Positions 1 to 11,999 of a stretch of DNA of 64,000 nt are shown in pieces. The notes under the pieces are model-generated. The model worked only from the letters and a program-made list of their open reading frames with translations. It was not told the DNA's origin and did not search any database. The stretch is from assembly GCA_948470475.1 (NCBI GenBank), contig OX419343.1, forward strand, positions 22,371,569 to 22,435,568, given 5' to 3'. The position numbers and the translations under genes were made by a program. Within the stretch, counting starts at the first letter, position 1. Each line of letters starts with the position of its first letter. This DNA comes from Galaxea fascicularis (lineage: Eukaryota; Cnidaria; Anthozoa; Scleractinia; Euphylliidae).

Positions 1-3000
1 TGAGCAACAGGTTCTGGCAAATCACTTTGTATGAAATCACAAGGCAACAGAAGATTTCTGTGGAGGGTTCTTGACTTGCCTTTCCGCCCTTCTGGTGTTA
101 CTTCATAGACAGGTAGGTCGCTCTTTTGCTCGACTATAATGTGTACTGCTTGCTCCCAATGGGATCTTAGCTTCCCAGGACCCCCACGCTCTGAGAGGTT
201 ACGTACCAACACACGGTCGCCTGGTTGTAACTTGGAGAATCGTACTTTTCGGTCATACTGCTTCTTTCCTTCACCAGCAGACTTGAAGATATTCTGCCTG
301 GCCAGTGCATAAGCTTCTGCCATTGCAACTTTCCATTTGTCAGTATACTCGGAATGATTCATACCAGTTTCTGCACGTGAAAGTCCAAACATGAGGTCAA
401 CTGGGAGGCGTGGCGAGCGTCCAAACAATAGATAGAAAGGAGAAAAACCAGTGGTATCATTTCTAGTTGAATTATAAGCATGGACAACTTTGTTCAGTGA
501 GTCCTTCCACTTGTGTTTCTTGCTTTCTGGAAGAGTTCTCAACATATGCAATAATGTTCTGTTAAATCTTTCCACCTTTCCGTTCCCTTGAGGGTGATAC
601 GGTGTTGTTCGAAGACGCGTCACACCACTGAGCTTTTCCAATCTGTGAAAGAGTTTGTTCTCAAACTCCCGTCCTTGGTCATGAAGAATCTTTGCTGGAA
701 AACCGAACCGTAGAACAAAGTCATTAAATAGGCGATCAGCCGCAGTTGTGGCCGACTTGTTCTTTGTTGCATAGGCTTGCGCAAAACGAGTGAAATGATC
801 AATAATAACTAGGATGTACTCGTAACCACCAGAACTTGGCTCCAAATGTAGAAAGTCAATTGACACTAGTTCAAATGGATAAGAAGTAGTCACACTGTGT
901 AGTGGAGCTCTTGTAGACAGGTTTGGCTGTTTCTGTTTAAGACACGGGCAAACTTTGGTCACAAAGTGAGTGATATCATCTTCCATGTTGGGCCAATAGA
1001 ACCGTTCACGTGCCAACTGGACTACACGAGGGGCTCCTAAATGTCCCATTTCCTGATGAAGTTCTTTAAAGACAACAGTGTGGAACCTTTTAGGTAGCAC
1101 CAACTGAGAATAGGATCTGCTCCTTCTATGCAACAGACCATCTTTATCACAGTAGAGTTTGCGTCGCTGTCTCAATAATACCTTTGTGGCTGGCAATTCA
1201 CGTCTAAGTTCCCATGACTTGGGCCATTTTCCTGTTTTCAAGAATGTGAGTACTCTTCCTATCATCTGGTCTTGTTTCTGGGCTTCAAGAACAGAACTTT
1301 TGTTAATCGTATGCACACTAGAACCAAGAGATACTTCTTCCATGTTCAACAAGCCAGAATCATTGCTCACTGCAGACACCCAAATTGTCTCTCCTTGTTC
1401 ATATGCACTTACTGCCGTACAACAGGCCTTGATATCACCCTCGGACATATTCACAGTACACAGTTTCATGTAAGAATCAATATTCATTGGCAATCGTGAG
1501 AGTGCATCAGCATCCTTGTTGGCATGTCCAGGTCTGTACTTGATGGCAAATGAGAAGTCTGCGAGCTCTGATACCCAACGATGACCAGTAGCATTTAACT
1601 TTGCAGTCGTCAGCACATATGTGAGAGGATTATTATCAGTATACACAGTAAAGTCTGGCGCATGATAAAGGTAGTCTCTAAAGTGTTCACAGACAGCCCA
1701 CTTGAGAGCGAGAAACTCGAGCTTCCCTGAATGGAGATTATAATTCTTCTCTGCCTTTGTCAATGATCTTGAGCCGTAACCAATTACTCTCATCTTTGCA
1801 TCTTGTTTCTGATATAACACGGCTCCTAGTCCCTCTTGCGACGCATCAGTATGCAGGACAAAGGGCTTGCTAAAATCGGGGTATCCAAGAATTGGAGGAG
1901 CCACAAGGTGGTCTAACAAGGTTTCAACTGCTTTTTGATGCTGTTCCATCCAAATGACCGGTTGGGACGATGGTACTGTACCATGATGTTGCTTGTTCTT
2001 GTGTGTTCTTGTCCCATCTTCAGAGTTCAATAACTGAAAGAGGGGGTGCGCAATTTTGGCAAAATTCTGAATGTATCTCCGGTAGTATCCGACAAGACCC
2101 AGTAATTTTCTAACTTCACCAACTGTACTAGGCTTACTGTCCTTCAGAGTCCTGACCGCTTCCACATTTGAGGGATCTAGTCGGTAGCCTTCTGCTGACA
2201 CAATCTGTCCGAGATAGTTAACTTCTCGCTTAAAGAGTTTGCACTTCTTGGGTTTAAGCTTAACCCCATGTTCACGTAATCGCCGAAGCACTTTCCGAAT
2301 ATGGTTAACATGTTCCTCAAATGTTTGGCTAAATACAATGATGTCATCAATGTAAGGTATACAAATATCATCTCTCAAACCATCAAGGCAGTGTTCCATA
2401 AAGCGTTGAAATTCTCCTGGTGCATTTTTCAAGCCCATTGGCAGGCGGACCCATTCATACAGTCCCCAAGGGGTTGCAAAAGCTGTCTTGTGTCTACTTT
2501 CAGGACTTACAAAACCTTGATGGTAAGCTTTCCCTTGATCTAGTAAGGAGAACCATTGATTTCCTCCTAAGCTTTCCAAGGCATCCTGCATTCTGGGCAA
2601 AGGATGACTGTCACGAACTGTTTTGGCATTCAACTGTCTATAGTCTATACACAGTCTCAATGTTCCATCTTTCTTTCGAACACATACAACAGGGGATGAA
2701 TAAGCTGACCTTGACTTTTGAATCCACCCTCGATTCAACAGATCCTCAACATACTGCTTTACTTCTGCGTAAAGTGGCCGGGGGATAGAAGCGTACTTCC
2801 GCTGAACTGGTACAGGATCAGTGAGGTTGATATCCACTTGCAACTCCTCTGCCCTTCCAACATCATCATCAGTTTTCGAGAAGGACTCTGCTTCCTCTAA
2901 CAGCATTTTTCTTACTATGAGGCGTTGATCCTCAGTGAGTTCTTCAGTGTCAATATCTGGAATGTAACTACATGGTTGTTCCTCGTAAGTCATGTCACTG

Positions 3001-3977
3001 CCTTGGTTAGCAGGTGGCTCAGGCATATCAGTAATTTGAGATTCTACTACATTAACACTGGCTGAAAGTTCTTCTTTTAACTTCACTTCAAGAGGGGTGA
3101 CTGACTTCACTTGCTGGAGGTGTCCTAGAATTGTCCTTCCTTTCAGAGTAATGTCATGTTTCGTTGGATTATCCACTCGAATGTTCACTCGACATGTGGA
3201 GCCTCCTGCTACAGTCACCTGTGTCACGGGTATCTCAAGACCACTAGGCCAAGACTGGTTAGGATCAAGTTCAAATAGTACCGGTATCTTACTGACTGGA
3301 CCCACTGCAGCACGACATGAAACAACAACTGACTGTCCCCTTGGAATTACAGTGTCTTGCTTTCTTGACTTTACAGTGGCCAATTCCTTTACGGGCTCAG
3401 CTTTGATGAGCTGAACAAGGGCCTCTACATTTACTCGGTCAGCACCAGTTAAACTTGAAGTAGGTACATCCACCAACGATCCATGAACTCCAGCTGAAGC
3501 ATCTCCTTCAAAATGCTTAGTAAACTCTTCAATAACGTTAAATCCAACAATAGGCATATCCAAGGAATCCTTGGCAACCAAAAACGGCACTTTAACAATA
3601 TGGTCAGAGTTATCTTCAATAAGATTAAAAGTCAGTTCCACCCAACCCTCATAGGGTAGGTCAGTTCCATTTGCTGCCTTTAAATCAAGCCCATCCATGC
3701 CTAACAACTCTGTCATGTCTCGAATGTCACAACCTGGAAGGCACCGCTTTAACCAACTACGCGAAATAATTGACACTTGAGCTCCAGTATCCCAGAGGGC
3801 ATCAGTCTCGACCCCATTGAGCAAACATTTGACAGTACATTTACGCCCCACAAGACGAACTACCTGGGAATGCTCCTGTGGTGACAAATGACTTACAAAG
3901 ACTCCTGTCTTTTCTCTGTCTTCTCTGTACTTTCGCTCCTCCAACGTGGATATGGCCTGGCAAAGTGTCTTATGATG
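1..3977 (-). CDS. pol: Ty3/gypsy retrotransposon pol polyprotein (runs off left edge)
   Basis: Pol polyprotein of an LTR retrotransposon, read right to left, in the +1 frame relative to gag. I read no stop codon in it from about 3.9 kb to the window edge, so the element may be young. Domains in order: aspartic protease with a DTG motif near 3783-3791; reverse transcriptase about 2.9-2.1 kb with the catalytic box YIDD at about 2344-2355; RNase H with the HTDAS motif near 1845-1860; integrase with a zinc-binding HHCC segment about 1.0-1.1 kb and a DDE core whose last part reads [12 protein letters not shown] near 570-605. RT-RNaseH-IN order is that of Ty3/gypsy, not Ty1/copia or BEL. The C-terminus and 3' LTR lie beyond position 1. 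Confidence 0.93.
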
Positions 3978-5034
3978 TCTCCAGTGTATTGGGTTTTGGC
4001 TCCTTTTTCTGGGACTTGCTACTCTCACCCTGGGGTGGTGGACTTGAACTTGGCTGAGTTTGGTTACTTGGAGGCGAGGCAGTCTCAACCTGGTTAACCC
4101 TTGCCCCTTTCCTGCCCACTGCACCCATCTTATTCTGGTGTTCTGTCTCTGCCGACATAATCCGATTAACCCTCTCCATAAGTTGTTCATCAGTTACAGA
4201 AGCAACTTCGAGTAAAGGGCGCAGTTTAGCTCTAACTGATTCATCTTGTAAACCTGTCTCTACTACATGGAGGAACAATGCTTGGACAAGAGATGGTTCA
4301 TACTTGATGGAATCTTCAGTGGCATTTGACACAAAAATAATCTGCTGTTTTAAGTTCAAAGCCCGCACAAGAAAACTTTGGGGAGATTCACTTGCTTCCT
4401 GGCGTAAGACAGACAGTTCCTGATACAGTTCCGTTGCTGACTTTTGCTTAAAATGAGCTTTCATAATCTGCTTTAAGCGAGATAACGATAGATCCTGTAT
4501 CATCTCCAAGTAAGATCTCAATTGAAGGCTTGGACTAACTGCACGAATAACAGCTTCTACAATTTCACTCTCTTTGTAGCCCGCCTTTGTCCCGGATTCT
4601 ATCTGTCGCGCCAAACTAACAAACGACAGACCGTCCTTAAAATTATCTCCCGCCACAACACCATGAATCTTGAACTCCCCCCTAAGCACCTTACTAACAT
4701 CAACATTTACCTTCGTTTCTTCGCCTTGTGCTTTCTCTGTCGGGGTAGGCGGTTCGACTTTCACCTTCGTTTCTGTTGTCGTGTCATCTTCGAGCGGAGG
4801 TGGTTTTCCCTGCACAAATGCAAGAAGGCCGACGAGCAGTGTTTCCTTGTCCTCTGCTTCGCTCACATCTACCTCTATTTTCTCACGGACTCGCTTTGAC
4901 AGCTGCAACCTTCCTAGCTTTGCCTTTTCCAGTGTTAGGTGTTCTGCTAGCTGTCCCAGTGCATCGACATCGAGACCACAAACTTTCGCTTCCAATTCAA
5001 GTTGAAGCTCCTCAATTTCACTTTCGGTCGCCAT
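3970..5034 (-). CDS. gag: Ty3/gypsy gag polyprotein
   Basis: Gag of the element described at 1-3977, 354 codons from the first in-frame ATG ([11 protein letters not shown]). The longer open frame upstream only adds a non-ATG start. The N-terminal half is rich in E, L and K and probably helical. The middle holds the retrotransposon-gag-like segment (around [20 protein letters not shown]) with the usual spacing before [16 protein letters not shown]. The tail is a low-complexity S/P/Q/K stretch. I see no CCHC zinc knuckle, which most gypsy Gags carry at the C-terminus. Gag ends in TAA at 3970 and pol continues in another frame, so pol needs a frameshift or re-initiation. Confidence 0.85.
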   Translation of the reverse strand: MATESEIEELQLELEAKVCGLDVDALGQLAEHLTLEKAKLGRLQLSKRVREKIEVDVSEAEDKETLLVGLLAFVQGKPPPLEDDTTTETKVKVEPPTPTEKAQGEETKVNVDVSKVLRGEFKIHGVVAGDNFKDGLSFVSLARQIESGTKAGYKESEIVEAVIRAVSPSLQLRSYLEMIQDLSLSRLKQIMKAHFKQKSATELYQELSVLRQEASESPQSFLVRALNLKQQIIFVSNATEDSIKYEPSLVQALFLHVVETGLQDESVRAKLRPLLEVASVTDEQLMERVNRIMSAETEHQNKMGAVGRKGARVNQVETASPPSNQTQPSSSPPPQGESSKSQKKEPKPNTLETS

Positions 5035-5317
5035 ATTGATTTCTGTAGTCGAGATAAACAAAGATAAACAGACGAAACAACTTGCTCGTTACCACAGCAT
5101 TTACACTTGTATCACACTCTTCGACGAATTTACACAGGGCCAGAAAGCATTTTCATTCAACATGTAGCTTGTCTTGAGTTTTCCAGTCGCTAGAATAACA
5201 TGCAATGTCGTCCACATGCACATCAGCAAAACTACACGCGTCGTTCGGTTCGCAAAAGCGAAGCTCTGAAGTTTCGTTTTGTCACTACATTCAGGCAAAT
5301 TTCGCCCGAGTGACAGT

Positions 5318-5333
5318 CCTGGCAGGGTCGCCA
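5318..5333 (-). other. Primer binding site of the gypsy element
   Basis: Minus strand reads TGGCGACCCTGCCAGG two bases downstream of the LTR. It begins with TGG, complementary to the CCA end of a tRNA. I did not identify which tRNA it matches. Confidence 0.6.
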
Positions 5334-5335
5334 AA

Positions 5336-5489
5336 TGTTAGGAGTGTTGGTCCGGCATCAAATAATAAAGGTTAAACACACAACACGAAACTTCGGTTCT
5401 TCTTCAAGTTCTATTTTCACAGTTCTTCCTCGTGCTCTCTAGATCACGTGACTCGTGACCGACTAGGGTGGGGTGGGGTCGCCCCTACA
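5336..5489 (-). repeat. 5' LTR of the gypsy element (about 154 bp)
   Basis: Plus strand begins TGTTAGGAGTG and ends GCCCCTACA, giving the TG...CA ends of an LTR, and it abuts the primer site. On the minus strand it holds a CCTTTATTATTT stretch. The 3' partner is outside the window, so the outer edge is inferred from the termini alone. The untranslated leader 5035-5317 lies between LTR and gag. No target-site duplication can be checked. Confidence 0.6.
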
Positions 5490-5807
5490 AAACCATCATC
5501 ATCATCATCATCATCCTCACTGTCATCATCACCATCACCACCGACATCAATTTCAACCGTTATTTGTTGAAAAGACTAAACACGATTTTTGAAGAATTGC
5601 TCGTTCTCAGGTTCACGACCTATTACAAAATACGACAGAGTGTTGTTACAATTTACTACAGCTTGGATTATTACGCTTCACGACAGCATGTTATCACAAT
5701 TTACGACTGGTGCGTTATTACATTTCACGACAGCACATGCCCTCGGGAAATAGAATACTTCTGCACGCAGGTTACGCGTCTGGCGGTGCGGTTCCAAATT
5801 TCTTGTT
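5490..5807. other. Gene-free stretch with CAT microsatellite
   Basis: A short run of CAT repeats lies at about 5493-5515, followed by short diverged motifs containing TTACGACAGCA. Nothing coding is seen. Confidence 0.5.
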
Positions 5808-7396
5808 AGAAATTGCTCCATAACGCACAAACTCAGACCCCCCCCCCCCAAAAAAAAATCGTCCTATCTACAGGTTTAAAACTAATTAGCAATTAACAGC
5901 CGCAATATCCCCCGAGATGAATGCAATCAGTCTTATGCATTTATCATGCAAGGTGATTATTGTAAGAAGGTCGTGAATGGATTTGATTCATTTCAAATGA
6001 ATTCGGTCTTGGAGGAAACCGGGATTTAATGTACCTAACCAGAGAACAGATCACTAATTACTAATTGCTAACTGTCTTGGTTATTGTAGTTCATAATGTC
6101 AAATTTCATGCATTATTTTCATCCTACAAAAATTCGTCCACATTGTAAACGCGTCACGCACGAATCAACTGTTTTCAGTTGACCTTTTTGGGCTCTTGTG
6201 CTGCATACGAGAACACATGTCCCTCAAAACGAATGTTCTTCCTTTGGCTTAAAATACCAGTACCGCTGAGAGTTTCAAAAACCGTTTGGACTTCAGGGCC
6301 CACTAATTGCCGGCAGCATTACACCACGTCGTTGTTTCTTCTCCGTACGTATGCAATGCTTGATGCCACTTTTGAAACTATTCCAAACCTTTCGAACAGT
6401 GGTGCCGAGCGTCGTTTAATCGCTTGTAACGGGGAAAGGATGAATCGCAGGTATAATTGAAAAGCTGTGGCCATTACGTCTTCTACAGATTCCTCAGAAT
6501 TGGACATGCATTCAATCGAAACATCTTGTTTACGAGTCCGTAAACCACACGGGATCTGCATTGCAAACTGAATGTTTTATTCGCTTAGCACACTCGCCAT
6601 ATAAACATTTCAGGCAAACAATTCACACACACACAGTAAAGATACTATACAGAGTTAGCCGATCAGTACATCCCTGGACAAAATTCTAAGACTCTATCGT
6701 CATGTCGACAATATTCTTTTATAAGGTTTGGAGTTTGTCAAGTTTGACTTGAAACCATACTTCATCCAGGCTTGCAACTGAATGATTATTCTAATGGAAA
6801 GGGCATACCTGGCCGTTTTGAAACCCCTGGTTTGGAACAAAGATTGCCAAACAACTGTACTCTTTTTGGGGTTCTAGCTCGACCTGTCTGTTGGACAATG
6901 TATTGAAATTATGAGGAAAAGTTACAAGTTACATACTTCTGGGACTTAAAAGGTTAATTATTTCACTCGAGGCCTGTATTTTCTGAACAGACTGATAAGT
7001 TGAATCGCGAGAGACTTAATTAAAAAAAAAACAAGACTGTACTGTATTCATTAGCAAAACGAGCATGTCCGTGCCATCTAAAACTGTTGAACACCATCAC
7101 CTTTTAGATTGCATTTTTTTGTGTTTGATAAAATAGCAACGCTTATCATTTTTCGTTGAATTCACTGGACGTACAAGGTTTAAAGTTTTTGAGCAGTTGT
7201 CAGCAATGCACCTCTTAGTTGTCTTGTCATCATCAATCGTTTCATATGCATATTTCCGTGTGTTATCATGATGATCCACTTTTATTTCAGAGAACAGGTA
7301 ATCCTTGGCCATGGTTTGGTTGCATCCATTTTTCTGGCGCTGAAGTAATAATAAACAAAGCCATACAGACCTTAGTCGCAGCGTATATTAAGCTAA
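5808..7396. repeat. 1.6 kb direct repeat, copy 1
   Basis: Closely similar to 17645-19266 in the same orientation with small indels, starting AGAAATTGCTCCATAACGC and ending near CCTTAGTCGCAGCGTATATT. A fragment (about 6745-6835) recurs once more at about 50147-50232, so this is an interspersed repeat family and not a single segmental duplication. Small open frames inside are broken differently in the two copies and show no recognisable domain. Confidence 0.8.
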
Positions 7397-8016
7397 AGCT
7401 TAGAAGGGGGGGGGAGGGGGGCAAGAGGGTGGGGGCGGGGTGGCTGGCTGTCTGAGTCCCTTTGCAACTGTTGATAGAGTGATCAAGAGGATGGGTATAG
7501 TTGCGTACCTAAGTGCACTAATTATTCGATTGGTCAATGCATTTTAACTTACTGAGAAATCGTTCAGCATGTATATAAAACTCGCCGAAAGGTTAGGGCT
7601 TTAAAAAGACAAAATTGTTTGACCTCTCACATGTGCATTCTTTGCGGGAGCGTTAACTTAGTGTTTTTTGCCCTGTTTTCTGACTGTCGACGGACGTTTA
7701 AGTTGTCAGTGCAATTTTTAGATTGTGCAAGTTTGGAAACTTTGTTCAAGCTGCCGTTCAACACTCTTCTAATCGCTCTATCTCCCATGGGGCAATTCCA
7801 GTTCTGACCGGAAGAAGTCGAGTAGCTATTCGCGGCTATTCAATAATGGCTTAATCAACATGCCATTAATTAAGTTTACTTGTACAAAGAAATAGATGGA
7901 GGAAGCCACTGATTTCGATCTGTGTACCAGAGCTGCTTTATGTGGATGATCATCCCAGTTTGGGGACTACAATGACATGATTCCTACGTCACGGGACTTA
8001 ATGCAGACGTCTCCTT
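7397..8016. other. Gene-free stretch with G-rich tract
   Basis: A purine/G-rich run at about 7404-7440 is followed by AT-rich sequence. No gene or repeat boundary recognised. Confidence 0.4.
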
Positions 8017-8036
8017 TATCCTTAATCCTCCTTGAT

Positions 8037-8282
8037 GGAGGCAGGGTGGCCGAGTGGTTAGGGCGCTGAGTGGATTTCAATGCGTGTGACCCGGGTTCAA
8101 ATCCCGCTCTGGCCACTAGCTGGTTGTTCTGGGTAAGTACCTGGTTCAACTCCTCGGTCATCCTTGTAAAATAGCCAACCGGTTTGCCTCCCGCCGGTTG
8201 GGATTCTTATCATGTTAAGTTTATTTGATAAATGCTCGGAGATATTAGCTGCATAAGCTACTCTAAAAACCGAGGGTAAATA

Positions 8283-8286
<4 letters not shown>
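8037..8286 (+). mobile_element. tRNA-derived SINE (Leu/Ser-like head)
   Basis: The head folds like a tRNA: A box GTGGCCGAGTGG at about 8046-8057 and B box GGTTCAAATCC at 8094-8104, the two internal RNA polymerase III promoter boxes. A tRNA-unrelated body follows and ends GGGTAAATAAAG before a TTA microsatellite tail. The CCA-adjacent stem is not clean and the body continues, so this is a SINE, not a functional tRNA gene. TTATCCTT occurs on both sides (about 8017 and 8375) and may be the target duplication. Confidence 0.75.
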
Positions 8287-8351
<65 letters not shown>

Positions 8352-8353
8352 CA
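8287..8353. repeat. TTA/ATT trinucleotide microsatellite
   Basis: About 20 uninterrupted TTA units directly at the SINE 3' end, grading into TCA units. It probably grew from the SINE tail. Confidence 0.9.
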
Positions 8354-8369
8354 TCATCATCATTATTAT

Positions 8370-9960
8370 TATATTATCCTTTGGTTCACGTCAGCAGCAT
8401 ATTTTGTGCACTACTACGGATTTGTTTCTTGTGATTATCATAGCTTCAATTTTGTCTGTAATGGAATGGGGCATATAATCTCACTTCTTGTCGCAGAAAC
8501 TCCCAGACCGAGTTTATAGGGTCTTAACAACCGCATAACATTTTAGTCACTTTACGACAACGTAAAATTAAATTAAACACGACTCACCCTAAGAATCAAG
8601 GTATGGTTTGCATCCCTTGCTAGTACATAGTGACATTCGCCCTTTGTAAATTGTAGACACTTCTTCGTTTTATTCGTTTGGTCACTGATTACTTCAAATC
8701 CTTAACAAAAGTAGGTTAAAAACTATTAGTAAGAGTTTTGCTCGCGCGTTCTGTTGGAGGCGAATCAGGATTTCTAGCTAGTTTTCCTCTTAGTTTGTTT
8801 TCTCAATGGATGAACTATGTTTGTCAGCTTCTGATAAGTTGTTGGTTTCTTTCAGTTTTGACCATTTGCATTCAAGCGTACTTTGCTTTGCAGATATTTG
8901 TTCCAATTAAGCTTTCTCCACCTTAAAAGAAAAAAAGGCCTGAACATCGATAACTGTTCAATTTGCCGAACTCTGATTTATCTTGGAATGTCAACGATGT
9001 TTGCTTAAAAGAAACTATGGCGGTGAATTGAACATCTACATAGATAACCAATCTCAAACCAGAGACATTCCCATGGAAAGTCAGAATTAAATCGATCATA
9101 TATTTACTTTTCGAGCCTAAAGTAGTTGTTTTAGACGGATCCTCCACTCTTGAGAAAAAACTGTTCCCAAGTTGTTGGAAATAATTACTAGATCCCAAAA
9201 TTTATTAGCTCAAAAAGTCGTGGAGATAACATTCAAGCGCTCAAAAAGTTGGGTACTGTTACCGCCTAGTTTCTCTTAAACCAGTACCTGGCGCAGCAGT
9301 TTTGAATTTTACTACGTCAATTGATTGCAGCCATTAACAACGAGCAACTTGAAGTAATTATTTCTAGCAATCTAGCTCAGTTTGTTTTATAATAGCGATG
9401 ATTTCCTTTAAGCTAAGAAGAGTAAATGCACGTGTACCTACCGGTAGAGTTTTTAGTGCTGTCACTCCATGTTAATGTACATCCCTCACAGGAATCTGTG
9501 CAACTGATATCAACCGCAGCCTTCACGAACGAGTCGCCACATCTGCCTTCTCTTCCGAAGGAGGTAAGTTTGAAGATTTTGAGGGACTTTGTGTCACAAA
9601 TAGTCGATAGCATCAAGAATAGAAGCTACAGATGAAAAAAAAAATAATAACATCGTAGGAAATTTTTATCCTCACGTATTCGACATTGCTAAATCCGATC
9701 ACATTAATAATAATAATAATATATAGAAATAATAATAATAATAACAAGAATAATAACTTTACTTATGATATGGAGGAGAGTGTTTTACTGGGAACTAAAC
9801 CACTCGTAGATTCCATACGCCATCCGGGACCCGAGTGGCGCATTTTCCGTATGTCACCTTTGTGTCGTATCGTTCAATGACGCCACGATTCCCGCCTTTT
9901 GCTTTTGTTGAATTGGTTTCTCGCGTCGCGTTTGTTTAGTCTCCATATAATAAAAAGAAC
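8370..9960. other. Gene-free stretch
   Basis: No supported coding region. An AAT-type microsatellite lies at about 9704-9746. Short open frames here have no domain and no splice context I can defend. Confidence 0.4.
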
Positions 9961-10098
9961 ATTACACGTTGGCTCGAAGATATGAATTTTATGTTCTCCT
10001 GGCAAGAACAATATCTCACGAGTGAGCGAAGGTCACTCATGAGATCTTGTTCTTCCGCACTCGAACATAAAATTCATATCTTCTCGCCACCGTGTAAT
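9961..10098. mobile_element. Fold-back MITE, 138 bp
   Basis: Imperfect inverted repeat with ends ATTACACGTTGGC and GCCACCGTGTAAT; the arms share GAAGATATGAATTTTATGTTC and its complement. No open frame. The target duplication is unclear. Confidence 0.75.
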
Positions 10099-10440
10099 AC
10101 CCTCTATTTATATAACGCTCATATCCTGAGCTAATGGCGCTGTACAATGTATCAAAAGCTTGGAATATATTAAAACTCTATCATATGTTACACATCTTAA
10201 AATCATTTTACGACAACAATACCCAACTCTCTAAAAATTGCCTAAAAAGATATATTTTCAATCCTGTCTTAACTAAAGTTAAAGATGGTGGCTTACGCAA
10301 ATCTAATGGTAGCGAATTCCACAGTTTAGGGGCACACACTGAAAAGGCCTTGTCCCCGTAAGGTTTCTTGAATGATTGAGGTTATTCTAACGGTTGCTTA
10401 GATTCGGACCGCAAATCGATTCGGATCGCGGCCTGGAAAT
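10099..10440. repeat. Probable dispersed repeat fragment
   Basis: Contains a broken short frame ending GAAAAGGCCTTGTCCCCGTA, which resembles retroelement tail sequence. No family can be assigned from the window alone. Confidence 0.3.
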
Positions 10441-11278
10441 ACACCGTATTCGTTGTATTTCGGCGTTTCGTAGCAATGGAGGACGGTCAGGATTGTTCTG
10501 GCTCCGTCCACGAAGTCTCTTGGTAAAAAGACACTGAGTTATACCAACTTGCACTCGACAGACCTGATTTGCAATACCGTGTGCTAAAAGGAGAGCGCCT
10601 AACATGGACAAGTGACTAAGAATCTTTGAAGAAATTTTTCGAGAGTTGTCTACAACAGCAAAGGAAAGTGGTCGTCGCTGGTGGAAATACTTAGCAATTT
10701 AAAAGTTGCAACAACAAGCTCGTCATAACCTGGTACAACAAGAAGCAACTTACTCTTGTTTTTCAAGGACAAGATGGTCCTGTTTTGAAAGAGAAATTGG
10801 CTAAATTGGTTCAAGACAAACCGGAGACGATAACCGACTCGCCAAATCGATCCACAAGCCATGATAGAGCTTTGGAAACAGAAAGAGAGGTGTGAAAAAC
10901 TACAGGCGACATTAAGCAACAAAGATATGGAAATAAATGAGCTTAAACTTAAGATTGCATCCCTTGAGACCCATGCATCGTCTGCTGAGCAAGAAAACGA
11001 CTCCCTGAAATGAGCGTTAAATCTTATTATGCAAGAAAAGAGTGAAGGAGAATGTCAATCACAGGTCAAACAGATCCACAAGGTAACTGTCCCTCAAGGA
11101 AATCGAAAGAGTGCAGCCGAACGTCAATACCATAAAACAAAACCAAATTGAAAGGGAAAAGAAAATTTAAAAAGAGGCACCACCGCAGTCCATAACAGTT
11201 TCAACAACTTGAGAATACACTTGAGACGACAAGGGATGAGAACAACGCCGAAGATAACGAGCGTGACAACAATCTTGC

Positions 11279-11722
11279 ATGTACACAACCATAATCGCTG
11301 GTGACTCCATAATAAAACACTTAAAGGCTCATAAAATGTGCAAAGATAACAACAAAGTTAGAGTTTCCACTTTTCCTGGTTGCACCACTAAAGATATGCG
11401 TGATGATATCAAACCCATCATAAGGAAAAAACCCGATCAGCTCATCATTCATGTTGGCACAAACAGCCTACGGGATAGTGAGAGTCCAACCTCCTGTTCG
11501 GAGGAAATTATCGACCTCATAAGCTGGGCCAAAAGTGCAGCACCAGAGACTGAAGTAGTCTTATCAAGCTTGACAGCCTGCTCCGACGATGACCAACTAG
11601 CAAGCCAAGTAGAGGAAGTAAACTCAAACCTAAAGAAATTTTGCCGCCAAAACAAATGGCAGATGACTGTTCACTCCAACATCACTGCTGAACACATCTT
11701 AACCGTAGTGGTATTTACCTAA
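11279..11722 (+). pseudogene. LINE ORF1 remnant, SGNH hydrolase-like
   Basis: 147-codon open segment. It shows GDSIIKHL near the N-terminus (block I, nucleophile Ser of the GDS motif) and HVGTNSLRD (block III Asn) at about residues 58-66. The catalytic His block at the C-terminus lies past the stop in a shifted frame. Such esterase domains sit in ORF1 of some CR1/L2-like LINEs. The apparent start and stop are products of decay. Confidence 0.7.
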
Positions 11723-11999
11723 ATAAAATAGGAACATCTCGACTAGCTCGTAACTTCTTAGATTTTCTTAAAAATAAGGATTAGTATGTCGCTGTTTGGG
11801 AGCCTACCGTACATATCCTGCAGGCTAGGACGAGAAGCGTAATGCCACGGCTCAGGGTAAGTCCTTTATTAACAAGTTTAACTCCTTCAGCCGAGGCTTG
11901 GTGATGGCTTCCTTTAACATAAATAGTCTACTAGCCCACATCGACGAACTTCGAGTTTTCATGTCAACCTCCAAAACTGATATGCTTTCCATTAATGAA

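Noticed and set aside
1159..2900. Plus-strand frames over pol
   Set aside because: Antisense shadows of the minus-strand pol.
3888..5039. Plus-strand frames over gag
   Set aside because: Antisense shadows of the minus-strand gag.
5101..5334. 77-codon frame upstream of gag
   Set aside because: It starts inside the primer site and covers the retrotransposon leader; no domain.
8045..8115. Functional tRNA gene
   Set aside because: The A and B boxes are present, but the sequence continues into a SINE body and the acceptor stem is not clean.
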